Positions 22,751-31,989 of a stretch of 64,000 bases of DNA are shown here, piece after piece. A program made the translations under genes and the position numbers. This DNA is from an uncultured Muribaculaceae bacterium (GTDB taxonomy: Bacteria > Bacteroidota > Bacteroidia > Bacteroidales > Muribaculaceae): the NCBI GenBank assembly GCA_904502025.1, contig CAJGDJ010000007.1, forward strand, positions 3,966 through 67,965. The letters are read 5' to 3'. How positions within the stretch are numbered: the stretch's first letter is position 1; every line of letters starts with the position of its first letter. Below the pieces are notes generated by a model, which was not told where the DNA came from, did not search any database, and saw only the letters and a list, made by a program, of their open reading frames with translations.

Positions 22751-23773
22751 ATGACACAAGAATTAGACTGGGGCAACCTATCATTTGGATATATCCCCAC
22801 CGACTACAACGTGCGTTGTTACTACAAAGATGGCAAATGGGGCGAAATCGAAGAATCAACCTCTGAGTCAATCAACATACACATGGCTTCAACATGCCTT
22901 CACTATGGTCAAGAAATCTTTGAAGGATTGAAAGCATTCCGAGGCAAAGATGGCAAAGTGCGTATTTTCCGTCTTGAAGAAAACGCAAAACGCATCATCT
23001 CTTCGGCCGAAGGTATTAAGATGCAACCTATTCCCATGGAACTTTTCTGCGAAATGGTGAAACGTGTCGTTAAACTCAACGAACGTTTTGTTCCTCCCTA
23101 CGGCAGTGGAGCATCACTCTACATTCGCCCACTCGAAATCGGCATTTCAGCTCAAGTTGGAGTTAAGCCCTCTACCGAATATCTCTTCCTCGTTCTCGTA
23201 ACACCTGTTGGTCCATACTTCAAAGGTGGATTCAAAAACACCAACATCTGCATCATGCGCGAGTTTGACCGCGTAGCACCTAAAGGTACTGGTCGTTGGA
23301 AAGTGGGTGGCAACTATGCAGCAAGTCTTGAAGCGGGCGAAAAAGCTCACTCTCTTGGCTACTCTGCAGTGCTTTATCTCGACCCAAAAGAGAAAAAATA
23401 TATCGACGAATGTGGCCCTGCCAACTTCTTGGCTATCAAAGATGGCAAATATATCACTCCTGCCTCTGAATCAATTCTCCCCTCAATCACAAACATGAGT
23501 CTTCAACAAATCGCAAAAGACATGGGGATTGAGGTAGAACGTCGTCAAATTCCCATCGAAGAACTTGAAACAATACAAGAAGCCGCTGCTTGTGGCACTG
23601 CTGCCGTAGCATCGCCTATTGGTGAAATCCATGACCTTGACCTCGACAAGAAATATATCATTTCAAAAGATGGCGAACCGGGACCTGTGGTAACAGCACT
23701 CTACAACAAACTTCGTGGCATTCAACTTGGCGAAGAAGAGGACATTCATGGTTGGAACACAATCGTAGAGTAA
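22751..23773 (+). CDS. ilvE: Branched-chain amino acid aminotransferase
   Basis: PLP enzyme that interconverts valine, leucine and isoleucine with their 2-keto acids: the last step of the pathway begun at 2.5 kb, here encoded apart from the operon. 340 residues of fold type IV. The PLP lysine is Lys184 in RWKVGGNYAAS, and the conserved ends are YIRPLEIG and YIDECGPANFLAIKDG. EAAACGTAAVASPIGEI is typical of the family. A TAAATTTG -7 box (22718-22725) lies 25 bases upstream but without a clear -33 partner. The HD-domain gene follows after 39 bases and is probably co-transcribed. D-amino acid aminotransferase is an unlikely alternative. Confidence 0.95.
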   Translation: MTQELDWGNLSFGYIPTDYNVRCYYKDGKWGEIEESTSESINIHMASTCLHYGQEIFEGLKAFRGKDGKVRIFRLEENAKRIISSAEGIKMQPIPMELFCEMVKRVVKLNERFVPPYGSGASLYIRPLEIGISAQVGVKPSTEYLFLVLVTPVGPYFKGGFKNTNICIMREFDRVAPKGTGRWKVGGNYAASLEAGEKAHSLGYSAVLYLDPKEKKYIDECGPANFLAIKDGKYITPASESILPSITNMSLQQIAKDMGIEVERRQIPIEELETIQEAAACGTAAVASPIGEIHDLDLDKKYIISKDGEPGPVVTALYNKLRGIQLGEEEDIHGWNTIVE

Positions 23774-23808
23774 TTGAAAATTGAAAGTTGAAAATTATTT
23801 TCAATTGT
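23772..23808 (+). repeat. Heptamer-type tandem repeat after ilvE
   Basis: TGAAAAT, TGAAAGT and TGAAAAT follow directly after the ilvE stop, then an inverted ATTTTCAATTG. The unit resembles the ATTGAGA run at the end of ilvD. Confidence 0.65.
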
Positions 23809-23812
23809 TCTA

Positions 23813-24361
23813 ATGACTTATCAAGAAATTATAGATAAATATTATCCCGCAGGCACTAAGTGTCGCGGGATTTTTTTACAGCATAGCCGTCAAGTTGCCG
23901 ACAAAGCTCTTGATATTGCACAACGTCGTAATCTTGACATCTCGCTTGACGATGTAGAAACAGCTGCAATGCTCCACGACATAGGGATATTCCTCACTAA
24001 TGCTCCCGATATCGATTGCCTCGGCAGTGAGCATTACATTCGCCACGGCATTCTCGGTGCAGAGCTATTACGCAAGGAGGGCGTAGATGAAGCAATCGCA
24101 CGCGTGGCAGAACGCCACACCGGAGCAGGACTAACTATCGCCGACATAGAACGGCAACAGCTCCCTTTGCCTCTTAAAGACTACCTACCAGAATCTACGC
24201 TTGAAAAACTCATTTGCTACGCCGACAAATTCTTTTCAAAAAGTGGTGCAATGCAAGAAAAGTCACTCGACAAAGTAAGAGCCTCAATGGCACGCCATTC
24301 AGCCGATAACCTTGCTCGATTCAACGAATTACATAAATTGTTTAATGATGATAATGATTAA
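23813..24361 (+). CDS. HD-domain phosphohydrolase
   Basis: A 182-residue cytoplasmic metal-dependent phosphohydrolase of the HD superfamily. The motif residues are an early His in LQHSRQVADKAL, HD in AAMLHDIGIFL (about 52-62), His in YIRHGILGAEL, ERHTGAGL and the late Asp in CYADKFFSK. That is the full HD set, so the enzyme should be active. Short HD proteins of this kind hydrolyse nucleotides or related phosphates; the substrate here is unknown. It follows ilvE by 39 bases. The 3' end overlaps the convergent acyltransferase gene by 20 bases. Confidence 0.85.
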   Translation: MTYQEIIDKYYPAGTKCRGIFLQHSRQVADKALDIAQRRNLDISLDDVETAAMLHDIGIFLTNAPDIDCLGSEHYIRHGILGAELLRKEGVDEAIARVAERHTGAGLTIADIERQQLPLPLKDYLPESTLEKLICYADKFFSKSGAMQEKSLDKVRASMARHSADNLARFNELHKLFNDDND

Positions 24362-25358
24362 TCAATTTTATTATATTATTTGCAATTTTTGTCACAATCA
24401 TTGCACTCAATAAACTCAAAACTACGACTGCTATATAAATAATTATTGGATACTTAAATCCATATATGAAATCTCTAAACAAATAATAGCATATACATGT
24501 GTGAATAAGCCACATATTCATTGAATATTTTCCTAATACCGACAAAGTACTATCTATAATTTTAGATCTTGAAATCGACAAAAATAGTGTTATAAAAGCA
24601 ACTACATAAAAAATGTGAACTGCACTTGTAACAAAGAAACAACGAATAGTAACTAATAATAACAGTGCTGCTATTACATATATATTTCGAGGAAGGTATT
24701 TTTTTATTTTACATTTTGCCAACGTAAAAAAGTTCATTCTTAACAACATCGCTCCAATAACAAAATCCCATAACAAATGGAAATACAAAAATAAATTATA
24801 CCTAAAGTGATAAGCATACAAATAATCCGAGCCAAAACGACTTATGACAAATGAAGTAGAAAACAATCCGAATATACTCCCAAAAATTACCAATAATGGA
24901 TTAAATCTATCGACAAATTTGAATACCCAATACGAAGACAGTACAACTAAAGAATATGGCAATAGAAACCACCATTCTCCATTATAAGTTGTATTGAATC
25001 CGGTAGCATTAGTTAGCAAAGCCTTAAAACTTCCCGGATAGGCGTCAGGTTTTAGGAAATGCCCTATTAAAACAAACAACAACAATACTACCCAAAAATT
25101 AATATAGAGATTCCGAATCCTTGACAATTGATTTTTCTCCTTTTTCTTTTGATAGATATAATACATTCCATAGCCACCTAACAACAAGTAGAATGCGACC
25201 GGACCTGTAGCCCTTGTCAATAAGCACTCAAAAGAAACACTATTTATCTGAAATAGAGGCTCATACATTACCCCCCACTCAGGATACAAAAATAAATGTC
25301 CATATATCATGAATAATATGGCAACCCCCTTTAGAATCACCGATTCTTGTTTAGTCAT
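24342..25358 (-). CDS. Membrane acyltransferase, acyltransferase-3 family
   Basis: 338 residues from ATG 25358 (two codons after an unlikely TTG). About ten membrane segments. The N-terminal segment ILKGVAILFMIYGHLFLYPE carries the family's catalytic-type histidine within the first helix. Later segments such as GEWWFLLPYSLVVLSSYW and NMWLIHTCICYYLF match the group that transfers acetyl or other acyl groups to surface sugars. It is not in a polysaccharide locus here, so the target is unknown. A second, unrelated copy of the family lies at 48569-49534. Confidence 0.8.
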   Translation of the reverse strand: MTKQESVILKGVAILFMIYGHLFLYPEWGVMYEPLFQINSVSFECLLTRATGPVAFYLLLGGYGMYYIYQKKKEKNQLSRIRNLYINFWVVLLLFVLIGHFLKPDAYPGSFKALLTNATGFNTTYNGEWWFLLPYSLVVLSSYWVFKFVDRFNPLLVIFGSIFGLFSTSFVISRFGSDYLYAYHFRYNLFLYFHLLWDFVIGAMLLRMNFFTLAKCKIKKYLPRNIYVIAALLLLVTIRCFFVTSAVHIFYVVAFITLFLSISRSKIIDSTLSVLGKYSMNMWLIHTCICYYLFRDFIYGFKYPIIIYIAVVVLSLLSAMIVTKIANNIIKLINHYHH

Positions 25359-25392
25359 AAGCAAATAGCATTATTTATAAATTTCCTAACTT

Positions 25393-26046
25393 CTATTTCC
25401 CTCCAAAAGGATTTATATTAAAACGGCGACGGATATATTCAGCTACGATAGCTACTACATCTTCCATTTTTAGCAACGATGTATTGATGGTAAGATCATA
25501 GCTGGCGGCATCGCCCCAACGCTTATCGGTGTAAAAGTTATAATAATTAGCTCGCAATTTATTAGTTTTTTGAGCAATTGTACGTGCTTGTTCGGGAGTT
25601 GGCCGATCTCCTCGACGCATTATGCGAGCAATGCAATCGTCGATTGATGAATGTACAAAGATATTTACACAACGAGGGTGTTCTCGCAACACATAGTCGG
25701 CACTTCGACCAACGATAACACACGATTTATCGTTTGCTATGCGACGTATAAATTCACTTTGTGCATTATAAATTCCATCACTGGCAATTGTTGATGAACA
25801 AGAATAACATGATGCCGGATTATATCCTGTGCCAACGGCAAACATTCCACTCAAAAACGATGGCACACGTTCATCGCTTCGTTCAAAAACTTCAGGACAC
25901 ATTCCAGCTTGTTTGGCCGCCTCTTGCAACAGTTCTTTATCGTAGTATTCTATTCCAAAAGTTGATGCAAGCAATTTTCCCAATTCACGTCCTCCACTGC
26001 CAAATTGGCGACCTATTGTGATTACGAAATTTTTATCCTCGTTCAT
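25393..26046 (-). CDS. Cytidylate kinase-like protein
   Basis: 217 residues. The P-loop is ITIGRQFGSGGRELGKLLAS near the N terminus, followed by YDKELLQEAAKQAG. VIVGRSADYVL and a lid region with RIMRRGDRPTPEQA are typical of the cytidylate-kinase-like group, widespread in Bacteroidetes beside true Cmk. The ATG at 26046 is chosen over one eight codons upstream because the latter lies inside the -7 box of the promoter at 26068-26098. A nucleotide or small-molecule kinase role is likely; the substrate is not established. Confidence 0.85.
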   Translation of the reverse strand: MNEDKNFVITIGRQFGSGGRELGKLLASTFGIEYYDKELLQEAAKQAGMCPEVFERSDERVPSFLSGMFAVGTGYNPASCYSCSSTIASDGIYNAQSEFIRRIANDKSCVIVGRSADYVLREHPRCVNIFVHSSIDDCIARIMRRGDRPTPEQARTIAQKTNKLRANYYNFYTDKRWGDAASYDLTINTSLLKMEDVVAIVAEYIRRRFNINPFGGK

Positions 26047-26067
26047 AATAATAATTTTTAAGTGTGT

Positions 26068-26098
26068 CAAAGTTAATATTTTTCAATCTATATTCAAA
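26068..26098 (-). promoter_or_regulatory. Promoter of the cytidylate kinase-like gene
   Basis: Minus-strand TTTG (26098-26095), 19 bases, TAACTTTG (26075-26068). It decides the start of the downstream gene at 26046. Confidence 0.7.
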
Positions 26099-26149
26099 TT
26101 TTTGCTACTACTTTTATATAACAAATAAAAACTCAAAAAAGACAGAAAA

Positions 26150-26181
26150 ACAACAACGCCATCGAGAATCCGATGGCGTTG
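26150..26181 (-). terminator. Terminator of the peptidase-sufE-transporter operon
   Basis: CAACGCCATCG (26154-26164) pairs perfectly with CGATGGCGTTG (26171-26181). On the minus strand the hairpin is followed by TTGTTTTTCTGTCTTTTTTG. Confidence 0.85.
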
Positions 26182-26206
26182 CATTTATTTTAGAATGAGA
26201 CTTTGC

Positions 26207-27766
26207 TTACTTAGTAACTCGTTCGAGCCATTTAACCATGCCGAGCATCACTCCCATAGATATGATACACACTACAAGGAACACTGTCCAGCATAGCCAT
26301 AGAGGCCATTGGTTATACATCAATGGACCAATCCACAACAACAAGTTTCCAACTGCTGTTGCACCAAGCCAAAGACCTTGACAAAGACCAAGAAGGTGTT
26401 TAGGTGCTACTTTCGACACAAATGACAAGCCAAGAGGAGAAATAAACAATTCGGCAACTGTCAAGAAGAAGTAAACAGCGATTAATACCCACCAATGTGC
26501 TTGATTTGCGATTTGTTCAGCAATAGGAAGTGCTTTATAAGCATCAGCTGAAGGATATCCCTTAATATATGAGAACGCAGCAAGGAACAAGAATGCCAAA
26601 CCTGCAATAAACATACCAATCGCGATTTTACGAGGTGTTGAAATTTCTTTGCCCTTACGTGCCAAACTTGCAAACAATGCCATAATAATAGGAGTCAACA
26701 CAATCACAAAGAATGGATTGATAGCTTGCCATATTTCAGGAGCCACGGCTGTAGAATCAACAAAGTCGCGAGCGAAGAAAGACAATGACATACCATTTTG
26801 GTGGAAAGAGAACCAGAAGAAAATAACTACACCAAGTACCGCAAAAAGTGCATACATGCGTTGTTTGATTTCCTTTGCCATTGCAGCCTTTTCTTCGGCA
26901 GTATATTTAACTGATTCAACTGCTTTTTTCTTTGCAGGGGTTGGGAACTTGCTTTGATAAACCATAAACACTACCAACGAAATGAGCATTGCTACTACAG
27001 ATGCAATGAATGAATAGTGGATACCTTCGTTAAATACTTGAAGATAACTTTGGCAAGAAGTTGCCATATCAGCCACTGCACCACCTGCTTGAGCCATCAT
27101 TTCATTAAGGTTAGCAAGTGCCGATGCTTCCATTGCCGAACCATTAGCCAAGAATTGGTGACAAAGTTCTGGAAGTTTTGCATTATAAATAAAATTATTT
27201 GTTTCAAGCCACCACTCACGAAGAATTGGTGCTACGAATGGAGCAATAAGTCCACCAATATTAATAAATACATAAAAAATTTGAAACCCAGAGTCGCGCT
27301 TATCTTTTGCAAATGCAAGGGCTTCGGGACCTTTCTTGGCAGCTTCGGCTTCATAGTCATCATACATTTGACCGACAACTGCTTGTAAATTGCCCTTAAA
27401 TAAGCCATTACCAAATGCAATCATAAACAATGCTGCACAAGTGAGTGCCAATAGCCATGTAGTATTATCACTTGTTGCTAAAATGGGAATTGATAACACA
27501 ACATAACCAATTGCCATGATTATAAGGCCGGTTTTAATTGTACCTTTATAATTTTGTGTTTTGTCGGCAATAAAACCGCCAAGAAGAGCAAGAATATAAA
27601 TTCCGGCATAGAAGCAAGAGTAGATAGTACCTGATGTTTCCTCTCCCAATCCAAACTTTGAGCAAAGGAAAAGCACCAAAACTGCATTCATGATGTAATA
27701 TCCGAAACGCTCGCCCATATTAGCAAGTGCCGCCGGAATCAATCCTTTAGGGTGGTTCTTAAACAT
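26207..27766 (-). CDS. POT-family proton-dependent oligopeptide transporter
   Basis: Inner-membrane symporter for di- and tripeptides of the major facilitator superfamily. 519 residues, about 14 hydrophobic segments. The N terminus carries the POT signature GERFGYYIMNAVLVLFL (about 18-34, with the E-R-F-x-Y proton-coupling motif). YAGIYILALLGGFIADK and FYVFINIGGLIAP follow. A long central loop (about 195-250) and a cytoplasmic basic insert AKKKAVESVKY are seen. It is the third gene of an operon with an M28 peptidase and sufE. The exported peptidase and peptide uptake would fit together (inference). Confidence 0.9.
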   Translation of the reverse strand: MFKNHPKGLIPAALANMGERFGYYIMNAVLVLFLCSKFGLGEETSGTIYSCFYAGIYILALLGGFIADKTQNYKGTIKTGLIIMAIGYVVLSIPILATSDNTTWLLALTCAALFMIAFGNGLFKGNLQAVVGQMYDDYEAEAAKKGPEALAFAKDKRDSGFQIFYVFINIGGLIAPFVAPILREWWLETNNFIYNAKLPELCHQFLANGSAMEASALANLNEMMAQAGGAVADMATSCQSYLQVFNEGIHYSFIASVVAMLISLVVFMVYQSKFPTPAKKKAVESVKYTAEEKAAMAKEIKQRMYALFAVLGVVIFFWFSFHQNGMSLSFFARDFVDSTAVAPEIWQAINPFFVIVLTPIIMALFASLARKGKEISTPRKIAIGMFIAGLAFLFLAAFSYIKGYPSADAYKALPIAEQIANQAHWWVLIAVYFFLTVAELFISPLGLSFVSKVAPKHLLGLCQGLWLGATAVGNLLLWIGPLMYNQWPLWLCWTVFLVVCIISMGVMLGMVKWLERVTK

Positions 27767-27810
27767 AAATCTGAATTTTATTTAGTTAATAATTAATTGA
27801 ATTTTCTAAT

Positions 27811-28245
27811 TTATGCACCTGCTTCAATTTTTGCTTTGAATGCAAGGGCATATACTTTCATTTGCTTCACCATTGCCACAAGACCATTGCTACGTGTAGG
27901 AGAAAGATGTTCTGATAGTCCTATCTTATCAATAAAATAAAAATCAGCATCAAGAATTTCTTGTGGTGTGTGATTTGACAACACTTTAATCAACAACGAA
28001 ATAATGCCTTTAACTATAATAGCATCGCTATCGGCAGTATAGATAATTTTGCCTTCGTCGTTAAGTTCGGCATTGAGCCACACACGACTTTGACACCCCT
28101 CGATGATATATTGAGGGGTTTTATACTTTTCGTCTATCGCAGGAAGTGCATTACCTAAATCAATAATATAGGCATAGCGATCCATCCAATCTTCTATATC
28201 GACAAATTCGTCGATTATTTCGTCTTGTATTTGATTTATAGTCAT
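27811..28245 (-). CDS. sufE: SufE-family sulfur acceptor protein
   Basis: Accepts persulfide sulfur from the cysteine desulfurase SufS and passes it to Fe-S cluster assembly. 144 residues. The active cysteine is Cys51 in YIIEGCQSRVWLN, preceded by the family's YIIDLGNALPAI and followed by DSDAIIVKGIISLLI and the ending LSPTRSNGLVAMVKQMK. Full length. The gene is 6 bases downstream of the M28 peptidase gene and away from other suf genes, which is common for this protein in Bacteroidales. Confidence 0.93.
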   Translation of the reverse strand: MTINQIQDEIIDEFVDIEDWMDRYAYIIDLGNALPAIDEKYKTPQYIIEGCQSRVWLNAELNDEGKIIYTADSDAIIVKGIISLLIKVLSNHTPQEILDADFYFIDKIGLSEHLSPTRSNGLVAMVKQMKVYALAFKAKIEAGA

Positions 28246-28251
28246 ATCTCT

Positions 28252-29232
28252 TTATTGTTCGTTATAAATTACATTCAACACAGTTTGCCCCACTGCTTTT
28301 AATGATTGACGGTCAATATTTGACATGTTATCATCAAGAGTGTGCCATGTGGGGTTGAACGACATTGTTTGAGGATTAAGAGTTTCAATTATATCAATAC
28401 ATGGGATTCCTCCTTGATTAACATACACATGGTCATCAACAATACTACCTCCCAATTCATTCACAAACACATCTCCATATCCCGATGCCACAGCCGTAGT
28501 CCACACCTTGTCAACAATTGAGGGTGCAACATATTGAGACACATATTCTCTATGGAATTTAGCATCTTTTCCTCCTACCATATCGAGAAGTATTCCATAT
28601 TGAGGCTTACGACTTGGAGAATAAGGCAAATTCTTTATCCAATATTGAGTGCCAAGACACCACGTATCTTCATTATCCCCTGAGTTTCCATAATCCTCAG
28701 CATCTACAAACAAGATATCAACCCCAATCATTGGCTTTCTCTCTTGCAAGCAACGTGCAATTTCGAGCAATACCCCAACTCCACTGCCACCATCGTTAGC
28801 TCCGAGAATAGGTGTCGTATGTTTCGATTTATCTTTCTCTGCGTCAGCCCATGGGCGAGTATCCCAATGTGCGAGTAACAACACTCGTGTTACTGCACCT
28901 TTATTAATTTGCCCCATTATGTTGTTAATAGGCAATTTATCTCCATTAAAGGCAGTAACCGTTGTTTTTTGCTCTATTACAGTGTCAACTCCATATCGTT
29001 TCAACTCCGATACGAGATATTTAGCACATTTATCATGCCCTTCCATTCCCGGCACACGTGGACCGAAGTCAACTTGAGTTTTCACGTTACGATATGCACT
29101 ATCTGCATTAAATTCAGCTTGCGATACCATTTCTTCTGAAGTGGCTACTGCTTCTTGTGCTGTCTCTGTTTTTGCCGAACATGCAACGATAAGCCAACAT
29201 AATGCAAGTGATAATATATTTATTATTTTCAT
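28252..29232 (-). CDS. M28-family metallopeptidase / glutaminyl-peptide cyclotransferase-like lipoprotein
   Basis: 326 residues. The lipoprotein signal ends LIVACS (Cys about 18). The zinc-peptidase domain shows LLLAHWDTRPWAD (His-Asp), GANDGGSGVGVLLEIAR (bridging Asp), DILFVDAEDYGNSG (Glu-Asp pair) and the C-terminal His in PTWHTLDD. The spacing fits the M28 subgroup that includes bacterial glutaminyl cyclases, and the DAEDYG form is typical of that subgroup. It probably acts on the N termini of envelope or periplasmic peptides. Aminopeptidase versus cyclase cannot be decided by reading. First gene of the operon with sufE and a peptide transporter. Confidence 0.85.
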   Translation of the reverse strand: MKIINILSLALCWLIVACSAKTETAQEAVATSEEMVSQAEFNADSAYRNVKTQVDFGPRVPGMEGHDKCAKYLVSELKRYGVDTVIEQKTTVTAFNGDKLPINNIMGQINKGAVTRVLLLAHWDTRPWADAEKDKSKHTTPILGANDGGSGVGVLLEIARCLQERKPMIGVDILFVDAEDYGNSGDNEDTWCLGTQYWIKNLPYSPSRKPQYGILLDMVGGKDAKFHREYVSQYVAPSIVDKVWTTAVASGYGDVFVNELGGSIVDDHVYVNQGGIPCIDIIETLNPQTMSFNPTWHTLDDNMSNIDRQSLKAVGQTVLNVIYNEQ

Positions 29233-29252
29233 TATTCAAGTCGTTTAACTCA

Positions 29253-29283
29253 CAAAGTTACAAAAAACTGTGCTATACTCCAA
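29253..29283 (-). promoter_or_regulatory. Promoter of the M28 peptidase-sufE-transporter operon
   Basis: Minus-strand TTG (29283-29281), exactly 20 bases, TAACTTTG (29260-29253). Confidence 0.75.
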
Positions 29284-29339
29284 TTTTACTCCACAGTTTT
29301 AATTTTTCGCCACAAAATTAAATCTTTAATTGTTTTATT

Positions 29340-29371
29340 ATTGAAGTATTCAAAAAGAATTTGTAATTTTG
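29340..29371 (+). promoter_or_regulatory. Promoter of the DUF4435 ATPase gene
   Basis: TTG (29341-29343), 20 bases, TAATTTTG (29364-29371). The start codon at 29399 lies about 20 bases after the expected transcription start. Confidence 0.7.
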
Positions 29372-29398
29372 AGAGTATTACTAAATCGTTGAGAAGTT

Positions 29399-30997
29399 AT
29401 GAAAATATTGCTTCCTCCCAAGAAAGACAAAACTCGCGAAGAAATCGCCATCGGTAACCGACAAATCACCATTATCGGAGCCAATGGTGCAGGGAAAACC
29501 CGTTTTACCGAAAGGCTCATCAACGATCTGCAAGGACAAGCTTTTCGCATGTCGATAATATCAGCCCTTTATGATTCGCGAGAGTTTGACTCTCTTCCTG
29601 GTTCTATCGACATGCTTTACAAAGAGTCGATTGAACGTAGCAATCTTTTAAGAAACGACAATTCTTCACAAGCCGAACGTCTAATGTCGCTACTCTTTCA
29701 AGAGGAGATGCTCAACCTCATTTCTTACAAAGTTTCTCTCTCCGAAAAACCCGAAGCCAAACTTCAGCCTACGAAACTCGACAAAGTAATTGAGGTGTGG
29801 CAAGAAATTTTCCCCGGAAGTAAAATTCTTATTGAGGGAGGCAAAATGCTCATTTCGCGCGACTGCGACACAACTTGCTACTCATCAGTAAAACTATCAG
29901 CAGGAGAACGTGCTGTGATGTATTATGTGGGGGCAACCCTATTTGCGATGAAGAACGCCATTATATTTATTGATAATCCCGGCATATTCCTACATCAGTC
30001 TATCACTAAATCTCTTTGGGATCGCATTGAGCAACTACGCCCCGATTGTACGTTCATCTACACTACCCACGATATTGACTTTGCGTCATCACGCACCGAC
30101 AATACGGTTATATGGGTGAGAGAATATGATGCCACCGATGGAATTTGGGATTACGATATACTTCCCGACCACGCCGAGCTATCAGACGATATTTATCTAA
30201 CCATCATCGGAGCTCGCAAACCGGTTCTCTTCATAGAAGGGGACGGAGTGCATTCAATCGATTCAAAATTATATCCATTGATATTCCCTCAATACACCGT
30301 AAAATCGCTTGGAAGCTGCAATAAAGTGATTGAAGCCACTCGTGCATTTAACGATTTGAGGACATTTCACAAAATGGACAGCTATGGCATAGTTGACCGT
30401 GATCGTCGCGACGATGGAGAGGTAAAATATCTACGGACAAGGAAAATTTTAGTCCCTAATGTTGCTGAAATAGAAAACATTTTAATGCTTGAAGAGGTGA
30501 TACGCACAGTTGCTACTCGCCACAAAAAAGATGAACATAAAGTTTTTGCCAAAGTAAAAGCATCTATTCTTGACTTATTCAAGCAAGAAGTTAAACAACA
30601 AGCTTTGATGCACACTCGCCACCGAGTGAAACGCACCCTTGAATATCGCATCGATGGGCGATTCAACAACATCAACTCACTTGAAGATCACATCAATGAC
30701 CTTGTAAAAGAGATTAATCCTCGTGGCATGTATGAAGCTTTTTGCCGAGAATTTCATGGATATGTTGCAAGTGGTGATTACCAAAACGTGTTGCGAGTAT
30801 TTAATCGCAAATCGATGATTCCGTCGAGTAATGTAAGCAATCTATGTGGATTAAGCAATAAGGAAGCTTATATTCGCACTGTAATAAACATATTAAAGCA
30901 AAACGGCAGAGATGCTCAACGCATTCGTAATGCTGTAATTAAATGTTTTGGCCTTGACGACAACAATCTCAACGCATTAAAAACAGAAGCCCAATAA
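29399..30997 (+). CDS. ABC-type ATPase fused to a DUF4435/Toprim-like domain (OLD-like architecture)
   Basis: 532 residues. The N-terminal ATPase has Walker A GANGAGKT (27-34), signature-like LSAGERA (166-172), Walker B AIIFIDNP (187-194) and the switch histidine in YTTHDID (221-227). A second domain begins at about 272 with PVLFIEGDG (Glu280) and GIVDRDRR (Asp333, Asp335), the acidic triad expected of a Toprim-like nuclease or DUF4435 domain. A helical, basic C terminus (380-450) follows. OLD-family proteins have the same order and act as DNA nucleases, some in phage defence. This one sits 23 bases before menA, more like a core gene. Function unproven. Confidence 0.75.
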   Translation: MKILLPPKKDKTREEIAIGNRQITIIGANGAGKTRFTERLINDLQGQAFRMSIISALYDSREFDSLPGSIDMLYKESIERSNLLRNDNSSQAERLMSLLFQEEMLNLISYKVSLSEKPEAKLQPTKLDKVIEVWQEIFPGSKILIEGGKMLISRDCDTTCYSSVKLSAGERAVMYYVGATLFAMKNAIIFIDNPGIFLHQSITKSLWDRIEQLRPDCTFIYTTHDIDFASSRTDNTVIWVREYDATDGIWDYDILPDHAELSDDIYLTIIGARKPVLFIEGDGVHSIDSKLYPLIFPQYTVKSLGSCNKVIEATRAFNDLRTFHKMDSYGIVDRDRRDDGEVKYLRTRKILVPNVAEIENILMLEEVIRTVATRHKKDEHKVFAKVKASILDLFKQEVKQQALMHTRHRVKRTLEYRIDGRFNNINSLEDHINDLVKEINPRGMYEAFCREFHGYVASGDYQNVLRVFNRKSMIPSSNVSNLCGLSNKEAYIRTVINILKQNGRDAQRIRNAVIKCFGLDDNNLNALKTEAQ

Positions 30998-31020
30998 TCA
31001 ACCAAAATAGATTTAACAAA

Positions 31021-31890
31021 ATGATAAAACATTGGATAGAAGCAATGCGACTTCGTACACTCCCGGTTTCGCTCGCAGGAGTTGTTATGGCATGGGGCTT
31101 CAATTTCCTAAACAATAATTTCAACCTCACGCCGGCAATTTTATGTTTGCTATTTGCACTATTGGCTCAAATAGCATCAAATTTTGCCAACGAATACTAC
31201 GACTTCAAGTCGGGTTTAGATCGTAAAGGTCGCGATGGGCATCGTCGCGGTGTTACCGAAGGAGACATTACTCCTCGTGCCATGAAAATTGCCACATTTG
31301 GCACTTTGGCAGAGGCTTGTGCTGTGGGGTGCTCGCTACTCTTTTGGGGCGAATGGTGGCTATTGCCGATAGGAATTTTCATTGCTCTTGGTGCAATGGC
31401 ATATAGTGCAGGGCCCTACCCTCTTTCTCGGCATGGATTGGGCGAAGTGGCTGTATTATTTTTCTTTGGCATCATTCCTGTAACCCTCACCTATTACGTG
31501 CAATCGCATGAATGGGACATTGATGTATTATTGGCTTCTATTGCCGTAGGACTTATGGGTGCAAACGTACTTATAGTCAATAACTATCGCGACTATGACG
31601 ATGACCGCTATGTTGGCAAAAATACCCTTGCTGTTATATTTGGACGTAACACAGTGGCAAACTTATATCTTTTTAACGGATATATCGCAGTAGCATTAAT
31701 GATTGGCACATGGTTGACGCTCCCACTATGGGCGTTGGCTATACCGGCAATATACCTCATTGCCCACACCTCGATATGGTGGCAACTCCGACTTCGCACA
31801 GGTTCACGCCTCAACCCACTTCTCGGCATGACCGCCATGGCAATGGCCGCCTATTCCCTTGCTTTTGCAATAGTAGCATTATTAGGATAA
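31021..31890 (+). CDS. menA: 1,4-dihydroxy-2-naphthoate polyprenyltransferase
   Basis: Attaches the polyprenyl tail to 1,4-dihydroxy-2-naphthoate in the inner membrane, the committed membrane step of menaquinone synthesis. 289 residues, eight or nine membrane segments. The two aspartate-rich prenyl-diphosphate sites of the UbiA family are visible: NEYYDFKSGLDRKGRDG (about 57-73) and NNYRDYDDDRYVGKNT (about 182-197). It starts 23 bases after the ATPase gene and is followed by a perfect terminator. Other men genes are not in the window. Confidence 0.93.
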   Translation: MIKHWIEAMRLRTLPVSLAGVVMAWGFNFLNNNFNLTPAILCLLFALLAQIASNFANEYYDFKSGLDRKGRDGHRRGVTEGDITPRAMKIATFGTLAEACAVGCSLLFWGEWWLLPIGIFIALGAMAYSAGPYPLSRHGLGEVAVLFFFGIIPVTLTYYVQSHEWDIDVLLASIAVGLMGANVLIVNNYRDYDDDRYVGKNTLAVIFGRNTVANLYLFNGYIAVALMIGTWLTLPLWALAIPAIYLIAHTSIWWQLRLRTGSRLNPLLGMTAMAMAAYSLAFAIVALLG

Positions 31891-31915
31891 AGTCGCTGAT
31901 GAGACTATAAACAAG

Positions 31916-31951
31916 CTAATCTCGTCAAAATATGACGAGATTAGTCTTTTT
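31916..31951 (+). terminator. Terminator after menA
   Basis: CTAATCTCGTCA (31916-31927) pairs perfectly with TGACGAGATTAG (31933-31944), followed by TCTTTTTAT. Confidence 0.9.
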
Positions 31952-31989
31952 ATTCACTGCAATATAGGATTAAAGCAATCTATACATTC

